Part shown: piece by piece, positions 44,092-52,578 of the stretch
How positions within the stretch are numbered: the stretch's first letter is position 1
Layout: each line of letters starts with the position of its first letter
NCBI GenBank assembly: GCA_963169045.1
Contig: CAUJDF010000042.1
Span: 124,001-188,000, forward strand
From: Myxococcota bacterium
Lineage (GTDB): Bacteria; Myxococcota_A; Bradymonadia; UBA7976; UBA1532
Length of the DNA stretch: 64,000 bases
Direction: 5' to 3'
The notes under the pieces: generated by a model
What the model saw: the letters and a program-made list of their open reading frames with translations, nothing else
What the model was told of the DNA's origin: nothing
The model's database searches: none
Translations under genes and position numbers: made by a program

Positions 44092-46608
44092 TCAGCCGAG
44101 CACCTGCATGGTGCCCGAAGTGACGCCGAACTGCTCGTGCACACCGACGCGCCGCCGCAGCTCCGCGGGCGTGGCCCGGCCGGCGAGCAGGTCGACGTAG
44201 GCGCCGAGCACGTCCTCGGCCAGCGCGCGCGTCTCGCGCACGAACTCCACGCGCAGGCGCCGCGCCCCCAGCTCCACGAGGCGGTGCACGAGCCCCGCCG
44301 CGCTCTGCGCCGACGCGTTGAACACCGTGTTGCGACAGCCGACGTCGACGACGACCGGGTGGACGCGCCCGGTGTGGTCGCGCAGCCCGACCTGGTGCTG
44401 CTCGCACGGCCGCCCGCACGAGCGGAAGTCGCGCCCGCGCGAGAGCAGGTGCGCGTACACGCAGTGCTCGGTGTGGAACGTCGGGATGTGGTGGTGGATG
44501 GTCACCGCGCCGCGCCCGGCGGGCACCTCGGCCAGCAGCGCCTCGACCTGTCGCCGGTCGAGGTCGTGCGCGGCGGTGAACGTCGCCAGGCCGCGCTGCA
44601 GCAGGTGCGCCGCCGTCAGCGAGTTGGTCACGTTGAGCGAGAAGTCGCCGTGCAGGACGGGCCGCCGCTCCTCGGGGTGCTCGAGGAAGTGGATCAAGGC
44701 GCCCCAGTGCCGCACCAGCACGCCGTCGGGCTGCAGCTGGGCGATGCGGCGGTCGTAGCCCTCTTCGCCGGGCTTCTGGACGCGCACGGTCGCGATGACC
44801 ACCCGCAGGCCCGCCTGGCGGGCGCGCTCCACGGCCTTGCGCAGGCCGACCAGCTCCATCCAGTCGAGCTCGACCTCGGGGAGGCCGGCGGCGATGGCCG
44901 CCTCGAGCTGCTCATCGGTGCGGCAGAGCGGCACGATCGTCGGCGGCATGTCGAGGGGCGTGCCGCACGCGGCGCGCGCGTCGGCCAGCAAGCCCGGCAG
45001 GACGGGGCCGGCGGCGATCGCCCGCGCCGGCGGCGCCGAGACCGCCGCCGTCAGCGCCGCCGCCAGCGCGCGGCGCAGCGCCTTGAGCGCCGAGACCGGC
45101 AGGTGCAGGCCCGGCGCCAGCCCCGCGGTGTCGAGCCCCACGAGCCGGAAGGGCGTCCCGCCGAACGCGCCGAGCTTCTCGGCCAGCAGCGTCGCGTCGA
45201 GGCCGCCACCGCTCGCCGGCGCGAGCGCCTGGTCGCTCGCCGCCATCGCACTGTGTCGCGGCGTCGACGCCTCGGCGACCAGCGGGGACCCCGCGCCCCC
45301 AAAGACCCGCAACGTCACGGGAATCCGACCCTCGGGCGCGTGCTCGAGGCGCCTCTCGGCCTCGCGCCCCAGCGACGGATCGCCGCTCACCCACACGCGC
45401 TCGCCGACGGTCACGCGCCGCAGGTCGGGGCCCGGCCGCCCGAAGCGCAGCACGACCTCGCCCCCCCGCGCCTCGACCGCGAACACCGGACCGCCCTGCT
45501 CCGCCTGCTCGGGACGCCCCGCGTCGAAAACGACGCCCATGCCCGGCCGAACGACCACCGCCGGCGCCGCGCGCCCCGGCGCGTCCTGGGCGCCGGCGGT
45601 CGCGATCCCGCCGGTGCTCGGCTGCGCCTCCTCGCCGAGCGCCACCGTCACCGCGTCGCCCTCGACGCGCCTCACGCGCCCCAGGAAGACCCCGCGGTGC
45701 TTGGGAAAACGCCCTTCGACCAGGCGCTGGTGGTCGCTGCCGCGCAGGAAGCCTTCGGAGAAGCCGCGGCTGTAGGTCAGCGCCAGGCGCCCGACGTCGA
45801 CCGCCTCGCCGGCCAGCTTGCGGCGGTAGGCCTCCACCGTCCCGACGACGTACGCCGGCCCCTTGTAGCGCCCCTCGATCTTGAGCGATTGCACGCCGAT
45901 CGCGGCCAGCTCGGGCAGCACCTCGAGCGCGGCGAGGTCCTTCGGGCTGAGCAGGTACTTCACCTCGCCGAGGTCGCGCGCCTCGCCGTCGACCACCAGG
46001 TCGTAGGGCATGCGGCACGACTGCGCGCACTGGCCGCGGTTCGCCGAGCGGCCGCCCCACGCCTCGCTCGTGAGGCACTGGCCGCTCCACGACATGCAGA
46101 GCGCGCCGTGCACGAACACCTCGATCTCGAGGTCGGACCCCGCCGCGAACCGGCGGATCTCGTCGACCGACAGCTCCCGCGGCACCACCACGCGCGTGAA
46201 GCCGAGGCCGGCGGCGAAGCGACCGCCCTCGGGGCTCGAGATGGTCATCTGGGTGCTGGCGTGCAGCTCCATCGACGGGCAGACCGCGCGCGCCAGGAGC
46301 GCCACCGCCGGATCCTGCACGATGAGCGCGTCGACGCCCGCCGCGGCCACGTCCCGCAGGATGGCTTCGAGGGTGGCCAGCTCCGGCTGGAAGACCAGCG
46401 TGTTGAGCGTGAGGTAGGCGCGGGCGCCGGCGCGGTGTACTTCGGCGACGACGGCCGGCAGCGACTCGCGGTCGAAGCTCTCGGCGCGAGCGCGCGCGTT
46501 GAAGCCCTCGTCGAGGCCGAAGTAGACGGCGTCGGCGCCGGCGGCGAGCGCCGCGCGCAGGCTGGTCACGTCGCCGGCGGGCGCGAGGATCTCGGGGCGG
46601 TGGGGCAT
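44092..46608 (-). CDS. U32 peptidase-family protein, RlhA-like (rRNA hydroxylation)
   Basis: This 838-residue protein opens MPHRPEILAPAGDVTSLRAA, the standard start of U32 proteins. It has LHASTQMTISS, the signature EVFVHGALCMSWSGQCLTSE and the CxxxC pair in NRGQCAQSCRMPY. In E. coli RlhA hydroxylates C2501 of 23S rRNA, with sulfur-metabolism partners supplying iron-sulfur centres. This protein is about 170 residues longer than E. coli RlhA, with a second U32-like half after about residue 560 (TIVPLCRTDEQLEAAIAAG, CVYAHLLSRGRDFRSCGRPC). The DUF3656-type middle (about 300-450) is present. It stands alone. RlhA is the closest match by motif, but other U32 activities are possible. Confidence 0.85.
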   Translation of the reverse strand: MPHRPEILAPAGDVTSLRAALAAGADAVYFGLDEGFNARARAESFDRESLPAVVAEVHRAGARAYLTLNTLVFQPELATLEAILRDVAAAGVDALIVQDPAVALLARAVCPSMELHASTQMTISSPEGGRFAAGLGFTRVVVPRELSVDEIRRFAAGSDLEIEVFVHGALCMSWSGQCLTSEAWGGRSANRGQCAQSCRMPYDLVVDGEARDLGEVKYLLSPKDLAALEVLPELAAIGVQSLKIEGRYKGPAYVVGTVEAYRRKLAGEAVDVGRLALTYSRGFSEGFLRGSDHQRLVEGRFPKHRGVFLGRVRRVEGDAVTVALGEEAQPSTGGIATAGAQDAPGRAAPAVVVRPGMGVVFDAGRPEQAEQGGPVFAVEARGGEVVLRFGRPGPDLRRVTVGERVWVSGDPSLGREAERRLEHAPEGRIPVTLRVFGGAGSPLVAEASTPRHSAMAASDQALAPASGGGLDATLLAEKLGAFGGTPFRLVGLDTAGLAPGLHLPVSALKALRRALAAALTAAVSAPPARAIAAGPVLPGLLADARAACGTPLDMPPTIVPLCRTDEQLEAAIAAGLPEVELDWMELVGLRKAVERARQAGLRVVIATVRVQKPGEEGYDRRIAQLQPDGVLVRHWGALIHFLEHPEERRPVLHGDFSLNVTNSLTAAHLLQRGLATFTAAHDLDRRQVEALLAEVPAGRGAVTIHHHIPTFHTEHCVYAHLLSRGRDFRSCGRPCEQHQVGLRDHTGRVHPVVVDVGCRNTVFNASAQSAAGLVHRLVELGARRLRVEFVRETRALAEDVLGAYVDLLAGRATPAELRRRVGVHEQFGVTSGTMQVLG

Positions 46609-46653
46609 GAACCGGTCAACCGGCGTCGCGAGGGCGCGACTTCCGGAAGGAAT

Positions 46654-47955
46654 TCAGGGGGTTGGGACGCACACGAAGCCGCCGGCGACGCCGTTCGGCC
46701 GGGGGCGCTCGGCGCACTCGGTGCCGGTCACGCACTCCGGCGCGTTCGACATCGGGGTGCAGCGGCTGAGGCAGGCGCCGCCCGCGAAGGCCGGCTCGTC
46801 GGCGCACATCGTCGTCGGGAAGCCGGGCTGGTCGGTGCAGAACCGGGTGCACGCCTGCGTGCAGAGGCCCGGCGCGTCGTCGGTGGCACCCTCGCAGGTG
46901 TTGCCGGCCGAGCAGTCCCGGTTCGCGAAGCAGTGCGTGCCGACCCAGCCGCGGCTGCCGGGCAGGCAGACGTCGGCCTTCGTCGCCGGCTGGTTGAACC
47001 GGCTGACCCGGCGCGGGACGAAGTGGTCGTAGGCGCGGCAGTCCGGGTTCTGACCGGCGAGCTTGTTCACGCAGATGCCCTGGCTGGCGTCGTCGGGATC
47101 GGCGACGCAGAACGTCGTCGGCTGGCCGGGCAGGTCGGCGCAGGAGCGGGTGCACTTCGCGGTGCAGAAGCCGCGGCCGCTGTACTTGTTGAGCTTGCAG
47201 ACGCCGCCGTCGAAGTTGCAGTCGTCGTCGGCCGCGCACTCGCTGCCGACCCACTTCTGCTCGATGTCGATGCGGGTGCCGTCGGCACGGCGCTCGACCT
47301 CGCGCTGGACGCGCACCGGCACGCGGGCCACGCCCTTGATGCGCGCGTAGACCTCGAGGATGTCGGCGGACTCCATGCGCAGGCAGCCGTGCGAGACGAA
47401 GCCGCGGCGCAGGTTGCCGCCGTTGGGCGCGGTGAAGTTGTCGATCGGGCCATGGATGCCGTAGTTGCCACTCCACGACAGGAACGGCAGGCCGGCGAAC
47501 ACCGGCGAGCGGCGGCCGTTGGCCGGGTCCGTCCACCACGTCTTGCACGGCTGGATGGTCGACGGCGTGATCTCGAAGTCGTTCCGGCCGTACCGCAGCA
47601 CCGGGTACATCGAGTAGGACTCGCCCTGCGTGACGGGGCCGACGCGGTCGACCTGGCCGGCGCCGATGGGGAAGACCTTCTCGAAGCCGGTGGCCTCGTC
47701 GACCAACCGCAGCGTCAGCCCGTCGATCGAGACGAAAATCTTCGGCTTCTGCAGCGGCGGCAGGTCGGGCAGGGGCTTGCACGTCAGGGCAGAGCCCCAG
47801 TTGCCGTCGGCCTTGGCGTCGTCGGGCAGCTGGTCGCCGACGGGGAGGTCGTCGATCTCGACCAGGCCCTCGGGCACCGGGCTCTCTTCGGACTCGGGCT
47901 CGGCGGCGCAGCCGGCGAGCGCGAACAGGGCGATGAAGAAGGTGTAGCGGTTCAT
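46654..47955 (-). CDS. L,D-transpeptidase (YkuD) lipoprotein with Cys-rich C-terminal region
   Basis: This protein is 433 residues from the ATG at 47955. The lipobox is ALAGC (Cys16). The YkuD domain covers about 70-230 and has the active-site pattern His168 (NYGIHGPIDN) and Cys191 in GFVSHGCLRM. L,D-transpeptidases make 3-3 peptidoglycan crosslinks or attach lipoproteins to the wall. The last about 190 residues are rich in cysteine, with repeats such as CFANRDCSAGNTCEG and CTQACTRFCTDQPGFPTTMC, which is unusual for the family and probably a disulfide-bonded binding module. Site GGGGGG precedes the start. Confidence 0.92.
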   Translation of the reverse strand: MNRYTFFIALFALAGCAAEPESEESPVPEGLVEIDDLPVGDQLPDDAKADGNWGSALTCKPLPDLPPLQKPKIFVSIDGLTLRLVDEATGFEKVFPIGAGQVDRVGPVTQGESYSMYPVLRYGRNDFEITPSTIQPCKTWWTDPANGRRSPVFAGLPFLSWSGNYGIHGPIDNFTAPNGGNLRRGFVSHGCLRMESADILEVYARIKGVARVPVRVQREVERRADGTRIDIEQKWVGSECAADDDCNFDGGVCKLNKYSGRGFCTAKCTRSCADLPGQPTTFCVADPDDASQGICVNKLAGQNPDCRAYDHFVPRRVSRFNQPATKADVCLPGSRGWVGTHCFANRDCSAGNTCEGATDDAPGLCTQACTRFCTDQPGFPTTMCADEPAFAGGACLSRCTPMSNAPECVTGTECAERPRPNGVAGGFVCVPTP

Positions 47956-48171
47956 GGCGCGCCCCCCTGAGCACGGAACATGCCAGCGCCGGAGCCCGCT
48001 GTCACGCGGCGACAGGTGGCCACCGCGCTGACCACTCACCGGTCGAGCGACAGCGACATCCCCAGGGTGGCCATCGTCGTGTTTCGCCGACCGGCGGTGA
48101 CGAAGCCGCCGCCCCCGCCGTGCGCGCGTCGCCGAGCCGCAGCCCATGCCCTCCTGCGCGGCGATCCATAC

Positions 48172-48390
48172 CTACGCGTCGGCGGCCTCCCCGGGGCTCG
48201 GGACGGCGGCGATCTGCAGGCGCAGCTCGCGCACCGTCGCCAGGTCGCCCGCGGCCTCCGCCTGCGCCGCGGCCGCGGCGCGCTCCCCGGCGAGCGAGGC
48301 GAGCACGCGGCCGGACAACCCTTCGAGCGGGCGCGCCTCGTCGTCGAGGCAGCCCCCAAGCACCCGCGCCAACATCAGCGAGCGGCGCAT
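48172..48390 (-). CDS. Small hypothetical protein (72 aa)
   Basis: The ATG at 48390 opens MRRSLMLARVLGGCLDDEAR; an Ala/Glu-rich helix follows (ASLAGERAAAAAQAEAAGDL, TVRELRLQIAAVPSPG). Codon third positions are strongly GC, consistent with translation in this genome. It sits between the methyltransferase and the transpeptidase in the same direction, 44 bases after the methyltransferase stop. No family recognised. The flanking gap 47956-48171 shows no convincing gene. Confidence 0.5.
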   Translation of the reverse strand: MRRSLMLARVLGGCLDDEARPLEGLSGRVLASLAGERAAAAAQAEAAGDLATVRELRLQIAAVPSPGEAADA

Positions 48391-48434
48391 TCCACTCGCC
48401 GGGCGATGCGCCGTTGGTGCGCGATTCGGGTGCT

Positions 48435-49190
48435 TCAGTCGAGCTCGAACCGGGCGAGCACGTAGCCGCGGGGGCGGGTGCGACCCCACATGACGAGCTT
48501 GTTGGCGGCGCCGATCAGCCGTCGGACGGGGTCGCGCCGCCCGGCGGAAAAGTCAGTATTTCCGCAATGATGACAGACGCAGTTCGGCAGCCAGGCGTAG
48601 CGGCGCAGCACATCGGTGCGCAGGTCGAGCAGGCGCGGATGCCAGGCGGGCACCGGCCGGGTGTTGACCTCGAGCAGATCGTTGCCCGGCATGAGGCGGC
48701 GCACGTCGTCGGCGGTGAACGACCGCACGTGCCCGTAGGCGTGGAAGACGCCGCCGCACTGCGGGCAGCGGACGCTGGCCTCGCGCAGGTCCTCGGCGTG
48801 CGGCACAGTGACGATCACCCAGCGCCGGGCGACGCGCCGCAGCTCGGCGACGGCGCGCGCGAACACCGGATCGGGCAGGTGCTCGAGCACCTCGGTGCAG
48901 ACCACCAGATCGAAGGACGCGTCGGGGGCGTCGAGGCGGTCGACGTCGCACAGCCGCTTGGGCACGCGGACCTTCTCGAGCGCGCGCGGGCTGCCGTCCA
49001 TGCCGACCACGTCGTAGCCGAGCTCGGCGAGCGCGTGCGTCAGGCGACCGTCGCCGCAGCCGACGTCGGCGATGGTGCGCACGTCGGGCGGGATCACGCG
49101 CGGGATGTGCGCGATGCGCGACTGCTCCCACGGGGTGAGCGGCTCGTCCCAGACGGCGCCCTCGAAGTGCGCCCGCAACCCGGCCTGCAT
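48435..49190 (-). CDS. Class I SAM-dependent methyltransferase with zinc-binding cysteines
   Basis: This protein is 251 residues from the ATG at 49190 with site GGAGGG. The Rossmann core has motif I DVGCGDGRLT (about 43-52), GMDGSPRALEK, and a post-I stretch FDLVVCTEVLEHLP (motif IV region). Two CxxC groups (CPQCGG at about 142, CVCHHCGN near 208) suggest a structural zinc. It methylates an unknown small molecule or protein side chain. It follows egtD by 29 bases in the same direction, so it may act with the ergothioneine genes, although ergothioneine synthesis needs only EgtD for methylation. Confidence 0.85.
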   Translation of the reverse strand: MQAGLRAHFEGAVWDEPLTPWEQSRIAHIPRVIPPDVRTIADVGCGDGRLTHALAELGYDVVGMDGSPRALEKVRVPKRLCDVDRLDAPDASFDLVVCTEVLEHLPDPVFARAVAELRRVARRWVIVTVPHAEDLREASVRCPQCGGVFHAYGHVRSFTADDVRRLMPGNDLLEVNTRPVPAWHPRLLDLRTDVLRRYAWLPNCVCHHCGNTDFSAGRRDPVRRLIGAANKLVMWGRTRPRGYVLARFELD

Positions 49191-49219
49191 GCTCCCTCCA
49201 GACGACGGGGAGCGGCAGG

Positions 49220-50218
49220 CTACCGTGAGCGCGGACCCACGCGCCACAAGCTGTCGAGGAACCACCCGCGGCGGTCGGTGAAGCCCGCCTCGACGGTGAA
49301 CCCCGAGGCGTCGGCGAGCGCGATCACGTCGGATTCCAGGTACTTGTGGCTGTACTCGGTGTGGATGCCTTCCCACGCCTCGAACGCGAAGGCGCGCCCC
49401 AGCGCCTCCACCGGGACCGCCTGGGCCTCGGTGCTGACGAGCCAGCTCTCGACGGCGCCGCGCGCGACGTCCCAGGTGGCGTAGTGCCGGAAGCGCGTCA
49501 GGTCGAAGCGCCCGCCGAGCTCGCGATTGATGCGCGCGAGCAGGTTCAGGTTGAACTGCGCGGTGACGCCGTGCCGGTCGTCGTAGGCGCGCACCAGGCG
49601 CCCGATGTCCTTCTTGAGGTCGAAGCCGATGAGCACGTGGTCGCCCTCGGCCAGCGCCCGCGACAGGCCGCGCAGGAAGGTCTCCGCCTGCGGGCGCGTC
49701 AGGTTGCCGATGCTCGAGCCGAGGAAGAGCGCCAGGCGCCGCCGCGCGCCGCGTTCCTTGCGAAGCCAGTCGATGCCGGCGGCGTACTGCGAGACGAGGC
49801 CCTCGACCTGCAGGCCCGGCAACCGGTCGCTCGCCGCGCCGACGAGCCCCCGCACCGCCGCCTCGGAGATGTCGATCGGCACGTACCGGAAGTCGCGGCC
49901 CTCGTGTCGCAGCCACTCGAGCAGCAACATCGTCTTGCGGCCGTCGCCGGCGCCGAGGTCGACGAGGTCCAGCGGGCCGCCGCCGACGCGCGCGAGGATG
50001 TCGTCGCGGTGACGTCGCAGGATCTCCGCCTCGGCGCGCGTCGGGTAGTACTCCGCCAGCTCGGTGATGCGCCGGAACAGACGGCTGCCCTCGGCGTCGT
50101 AGAGCCACTTCGAGGGCAGCGACTTCGGCGTCGACGACAGACCGGCGGCCACGTCGGCGGCGAGCTCGCGCGCGGCGTCGCGCTGCGCCCCCCCGTCGAG
50201 CACCCGGCAACCGCTCAT
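49220..50218 (-). CDS. egtD: EgtD, L-histidine N-alpha-methyltransferase (ergothioneine biosynthesis)
   Basis: This 332-residue protein matches the EgtD layout: LPSKWLYDAEGSRLFRRITE, YYPTRAEAEIL, the SAM-binding VDLGAGDGRKTMLLLEWL, VPIDISEAAV, FLGSSIGNL and the substrate-region motif ALGRAFAFEAWEGIHTEYSH. It converts histidine plus three S-adenosylmethionine to hercynine, the first step of ergothioneine synthesis in the cytoplasm. The ATG overlaps the EgtB stop (ATGA), so the pair is coupled. Confidence 0.95.
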   Translation of the reverse strand: MSGCRVLDGGAQRDAARELAADVAAGLSSTPKSLPSKWLYDAEGSRLFRRITELAEYYPTRAEAEILRRHRDDILARVGGGPLDLVDLGAGDGRKTMLLLEWLRHEGRDFRYVPIDISEAAVRGLVGAASDRLPGLQVEGLVSQYAAGIDWLRKERGARRRLALFLGSSIGNLTRPQAETFLRGLSRALAEGDHVLIGFDLKKDIGRLVRAYDDRHGVTAQFNLNLLARINRELGGRFDLTRFRHYATWDVARGAVESWLVSTEAQAVPVEALGRAFAFEAWEGIHTEYSHKYLESDVIALADASGFTVEAGFTDRRGWFLDSLWRVGPRSR

Positions 50219-51480
50219 CGCGCCGCCTCCGCCAGCCGCAGACCGCTGAACTGCCATCGCTTGTGGGGCGCGAAGTAGTTGCGATCGGTCAGGCGCGCGG
50301 CCTCCGCCGGCGTGGCGCACGAGCCGCCGCGCAGCACCATCTGACCGCTCGCGAACTTGCCGTTGTACTCGCCGACGGCGCCCGGCAGCGGGCGGAAGCC
50401 GGGGTATGGCAGAAAGGCGCTCGCCGTCCACTCCCAGACCTCGCCCTGCATGTGGCGCGGGCCGTCGGTGGGCGGTGTCGCGCGGCCCACCGGGTGCAGA
50501 TCGCCGTCGTCCAGCAGCGTGCCGCGGGCGCCGTGCCAGTCGAACAGACGCGCGGCGTGCTCCCACTCCGCCTCGGTCGGGAGGCGCTTGCCCGCCCAGC
50601 GCGCGAAGGCATCCGCCTCGAAGTGGGAGACATGGCACACGGGCGCTTCGGGATCGAGCGGGCGCAGGCCGCCGAGCGTCGTCTCGGCGCTCTCCTCGGG
50701 CACCCAGTAGAGCGGCGCGCGCCATCCCTCCTCACACACGTTCCGCCATCCGTCGGCGAGCCACAGCGCCGGGCGCCGGTAGCCGCCGTCGCGCACGAAC
50801 TCCATGTATTGCGCGTTGTTCACGAGGTCGCGCGCGAGGCGGTACGGCTCGAGGTAGACGAGGTGGGCGGGGCGCTCCACGTCGAAGGCGAAGCCGGGGC
50901 CTTCGTGGCCGATCCGGACGAGGCCGCCGGGCACGTCGACGAAGCCGCCGGGGCCGCGCGACGCCGCCGCAGGGCTCGCGAGCCGCAGCGCGGGCCGCAG
51001 CGGGTTCTGCGCGAAGGCATGCGCGAGGTCGGTGAGGATGAGCTCCTGGTGTTGCTGCTCGTGGCGCAACCCGAGCTCGAGCAGGGGCCGCAGCGTCGCC
51101 AGGCTCGCGTCGTCGGCGATCTCCACGAGCTCGTGCACCGCCGAGTCGACGCCCGACCGGTAGCTGAAGACCTCCTCGACGGTCGGCCGCGAGAGCACGC
51201 CGCGGCGCGCCCGCGGGAACGGCGGCCCGATGGCCTCGTAATAGGAGTTGAACAGGTCGCGGAACTGCGGGTTGTACGGCCGGAAGCCGGGCAGGTGAGG
51301 CTCGAGCACGAACGTCTCGTAGAACCAGGTGGTGTGGGCGAGATGCCAGCGCACGGGGCTGGCATCCTCCATCGACTGGACGACATAGTCCTCGACCTCG
51401 AGCGGCGCGCAGAGCTCGCGGGTGGTCTCCCGGACGCGCGCATAGCGCTGGTGCAGGACCTCGCGATCGTCCACCGGCAT
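50215..51480 (-). CDS. egtB: EgtB, hercynine oxygenase (ergothioneine biosynthesis)
   Basis: This 421-residue protein has an N-terminal DinB-like domain with iron ligands His46/His49 (RWHLAHTTWFYETF) and the HxxxH pair His140/His144 (RHEQQHQEL). A C-terminal FGE-sulfatase domain (about 190-421) has VDVPGGLVRIGHEG, RLPTEAEWEHAAR and VLRGGSCATPAEAARLTDRNYF. It joins a sulfur donor to hercynine as an O2-dependent iron enzyme. Its start at 51480 has site GGAGG. No egtC, egtA or egtE is in this stretch, so the donor is either gamma-glutamylcysteine or cysteine, to be settled elsewhere in the genome. Confidence 0.96.
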   Translation of the reverse strand: MPVDDREVLHQRYARVRETTRELCAPLEVEDYVVQSMEDASPVRWHLAHTTWFYETFVLEPHLPGFRPYNPQFRDLFNSYYEAIGPPFPRARRGVLSRPTVEEVFSYRSGVDSAVHELVEIADDASLATLRPLLELGLRHEQQHQELILTDLAHAFAQNPLRPALRLASPAAASRGPGGFVDVPGGLVRIGHEGPGFAFDVERPAHLVYLEPYRLARDLVNNAQYMEFVRDGGYRRPALWLADGWRNVCEEGWRAPLYWVPEESAETTLGGLRPLDPEAPVCHVSHFEADAFARWAGKRLPTEAEWEHAARLFDWHGARGTLLDDGDLHPVGRATPPTDGPRHMQGEVWEWTASAFLPYPGFRPLPGAVGEYNGKFASGQMVLRGGSCATPAEAARLTDRNYFAPHKRWQFSGLRLAEAAR

Positions 51481-51607
51481 CGGTCCTCCTGCGGTCCTTC
51501 CCCGCCCGGTCGCCTGAGGGAGCAAGCCCGATGCCGACCACCGCTCGGGGATTCCCCGGCACGCCTGCTGCAATTCCTCCCCCCGCCTGCGAAAGGAGCC
51601 AGCACAC

Positions 51608-52429
51608 ATGGGTCGTACGTCCACGGAACTGCGACGGGCCGGCCGGAGCCGCGGCATGGAGGCGCTCGCCCGCGTGGGCTATCTCACCAAGGGCGTCGTG
51701 TACGCGATCATCGGCGTCCTGGCGCTCGAGGCCGCCTTCGGCCCGGGCGGCGACACGACGGGCGGCGAGGGCGCGGTGCGGACCCTCGGCGCGCAGCCCT
51801 TCGGCCGGCTGCTGCTGGCGCTCGCCACGTTCGGGCTCGGGGCCTATGCGCTGTGGTGCTTCGCGCGGGCGGCGCTCGACGTCGAGGGCAAGGGCAGCCG
51901 CGGCAAGGGGCTCGCGAAGCGCGTCGGCTACGCGGGCACCGGGTTGGTCTACGGCAGCCTCTGCCTGCTCGCCGCGCAGATGATCGGGGGCCGCGCCGGC
52001 GGCACGGGCGGGGCGAAGCGCACCTGGCTGGGGCGCCTGCTCGCCGAGGACTGGGGCCAGATCGTCGTCGTCGTCCTCGCCGTCGGCGTGCTCGCCGCCG
52101 CGATGTTCCAGGCGGTGCGCGCCTGGAAGGCGAAGTTCCGTCGCGCCTGGAAGACGGAGGAGATGAGCGCGGCCGAGCGCAAGTGGGCCACGCGCGTCTC
52201 GCGCTTCGGCATCGCCGCGCGCGCCGTCGTGCTCGCCATCGTCGGTTACGGCCTCTTGCGCGCCGCCCTCACCGGCAACCCGGACCGCTTCCGCGACCTC
52301 GGCCAGGCGCTCGCCACGCTCGGCCGGCAGACGCATGGCGACATCCTGCTGAGCGTCGTCGCCGCCGGCCTCGTCGCCTACGGTGCCTACCAGGCGGTGA
52401 ACGCCCGGTACCGCCGCATCCCCGCCTGA
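51608..52429 (+). CDS. DUF1206 integral membrane protein
   Basis: This 273-residue protein has three repeats of a two-helix unit with the motif ARVGYLTKGVVYAIIGVLAL, RVGYAGTGLVYGSLCLLA and SRFGIAARAVVLAIVGYGLL. That is the DUF1206 pattern, possibly stress-related but of unknown function. The start at 51608 has site AAAGGAG. It is divergent from egtB by 127 bp (51481-51607), where I see no clear operator. Confidence 0.92.
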   Translation: MGRTSTELRRAGRSRGMEALARVGYLTKGVVYAIIGVLALEAAFGPGGDTTGGEGAVRTLGAQPFGRLLLALATFGLGAYALWCFARAALDVEGKGSRGKGLAKRVGYAGTGLVYGSLCLLAAQMIGGRAGGTGGAKRTWLGRLLAEDWGQIVVVVLAVGVLAAAMFQAVRAWKAKFRRAWKTEEMSAAERKWATRVSRFGIAARAVVLAIVGYGLLRAALTGNPDRFRDLGQALATLGRQTHGDILLSVVAAGLVAYGAYQAVNARYRRIPA

Positions 52430-52445
52430 CGCGTCGGGGCGCGAT

Positions 52446-52460
52446 GACCCGTCGCGGGTC
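52446..52460 (+). terminator. Short hairpin after the DUF1206 gene
   Basis: GACCCG-TCG-CGGGTC forms a perfect six-base stem with a three-base loop 17 nt after the DUF1206 stop. It has no T-run and is a weak terminator candidate. Confidence 0.3.
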
Positions 52461-52578
52461 GCCGTGCCCCATCCCTCACGAACGTCTCACCGAAACGTCA
52501 AGAAGAACCGTGCGCACACCGTTTGCTAGGGGGTGGCCCCCGGGCGGCCGCCACTCTTTTCTCTCGAGGGAGGGGTCG

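Noticed and set aside
48036..48150. Minus-strand frame ending GGGGGFVTAGRRNTTMATLG
   Set aside because: The ending looks protein-like, but the upstream part is Arg-rich, no start or ribosome site is evident, and it cannot be distinguished from non-coding sequence.
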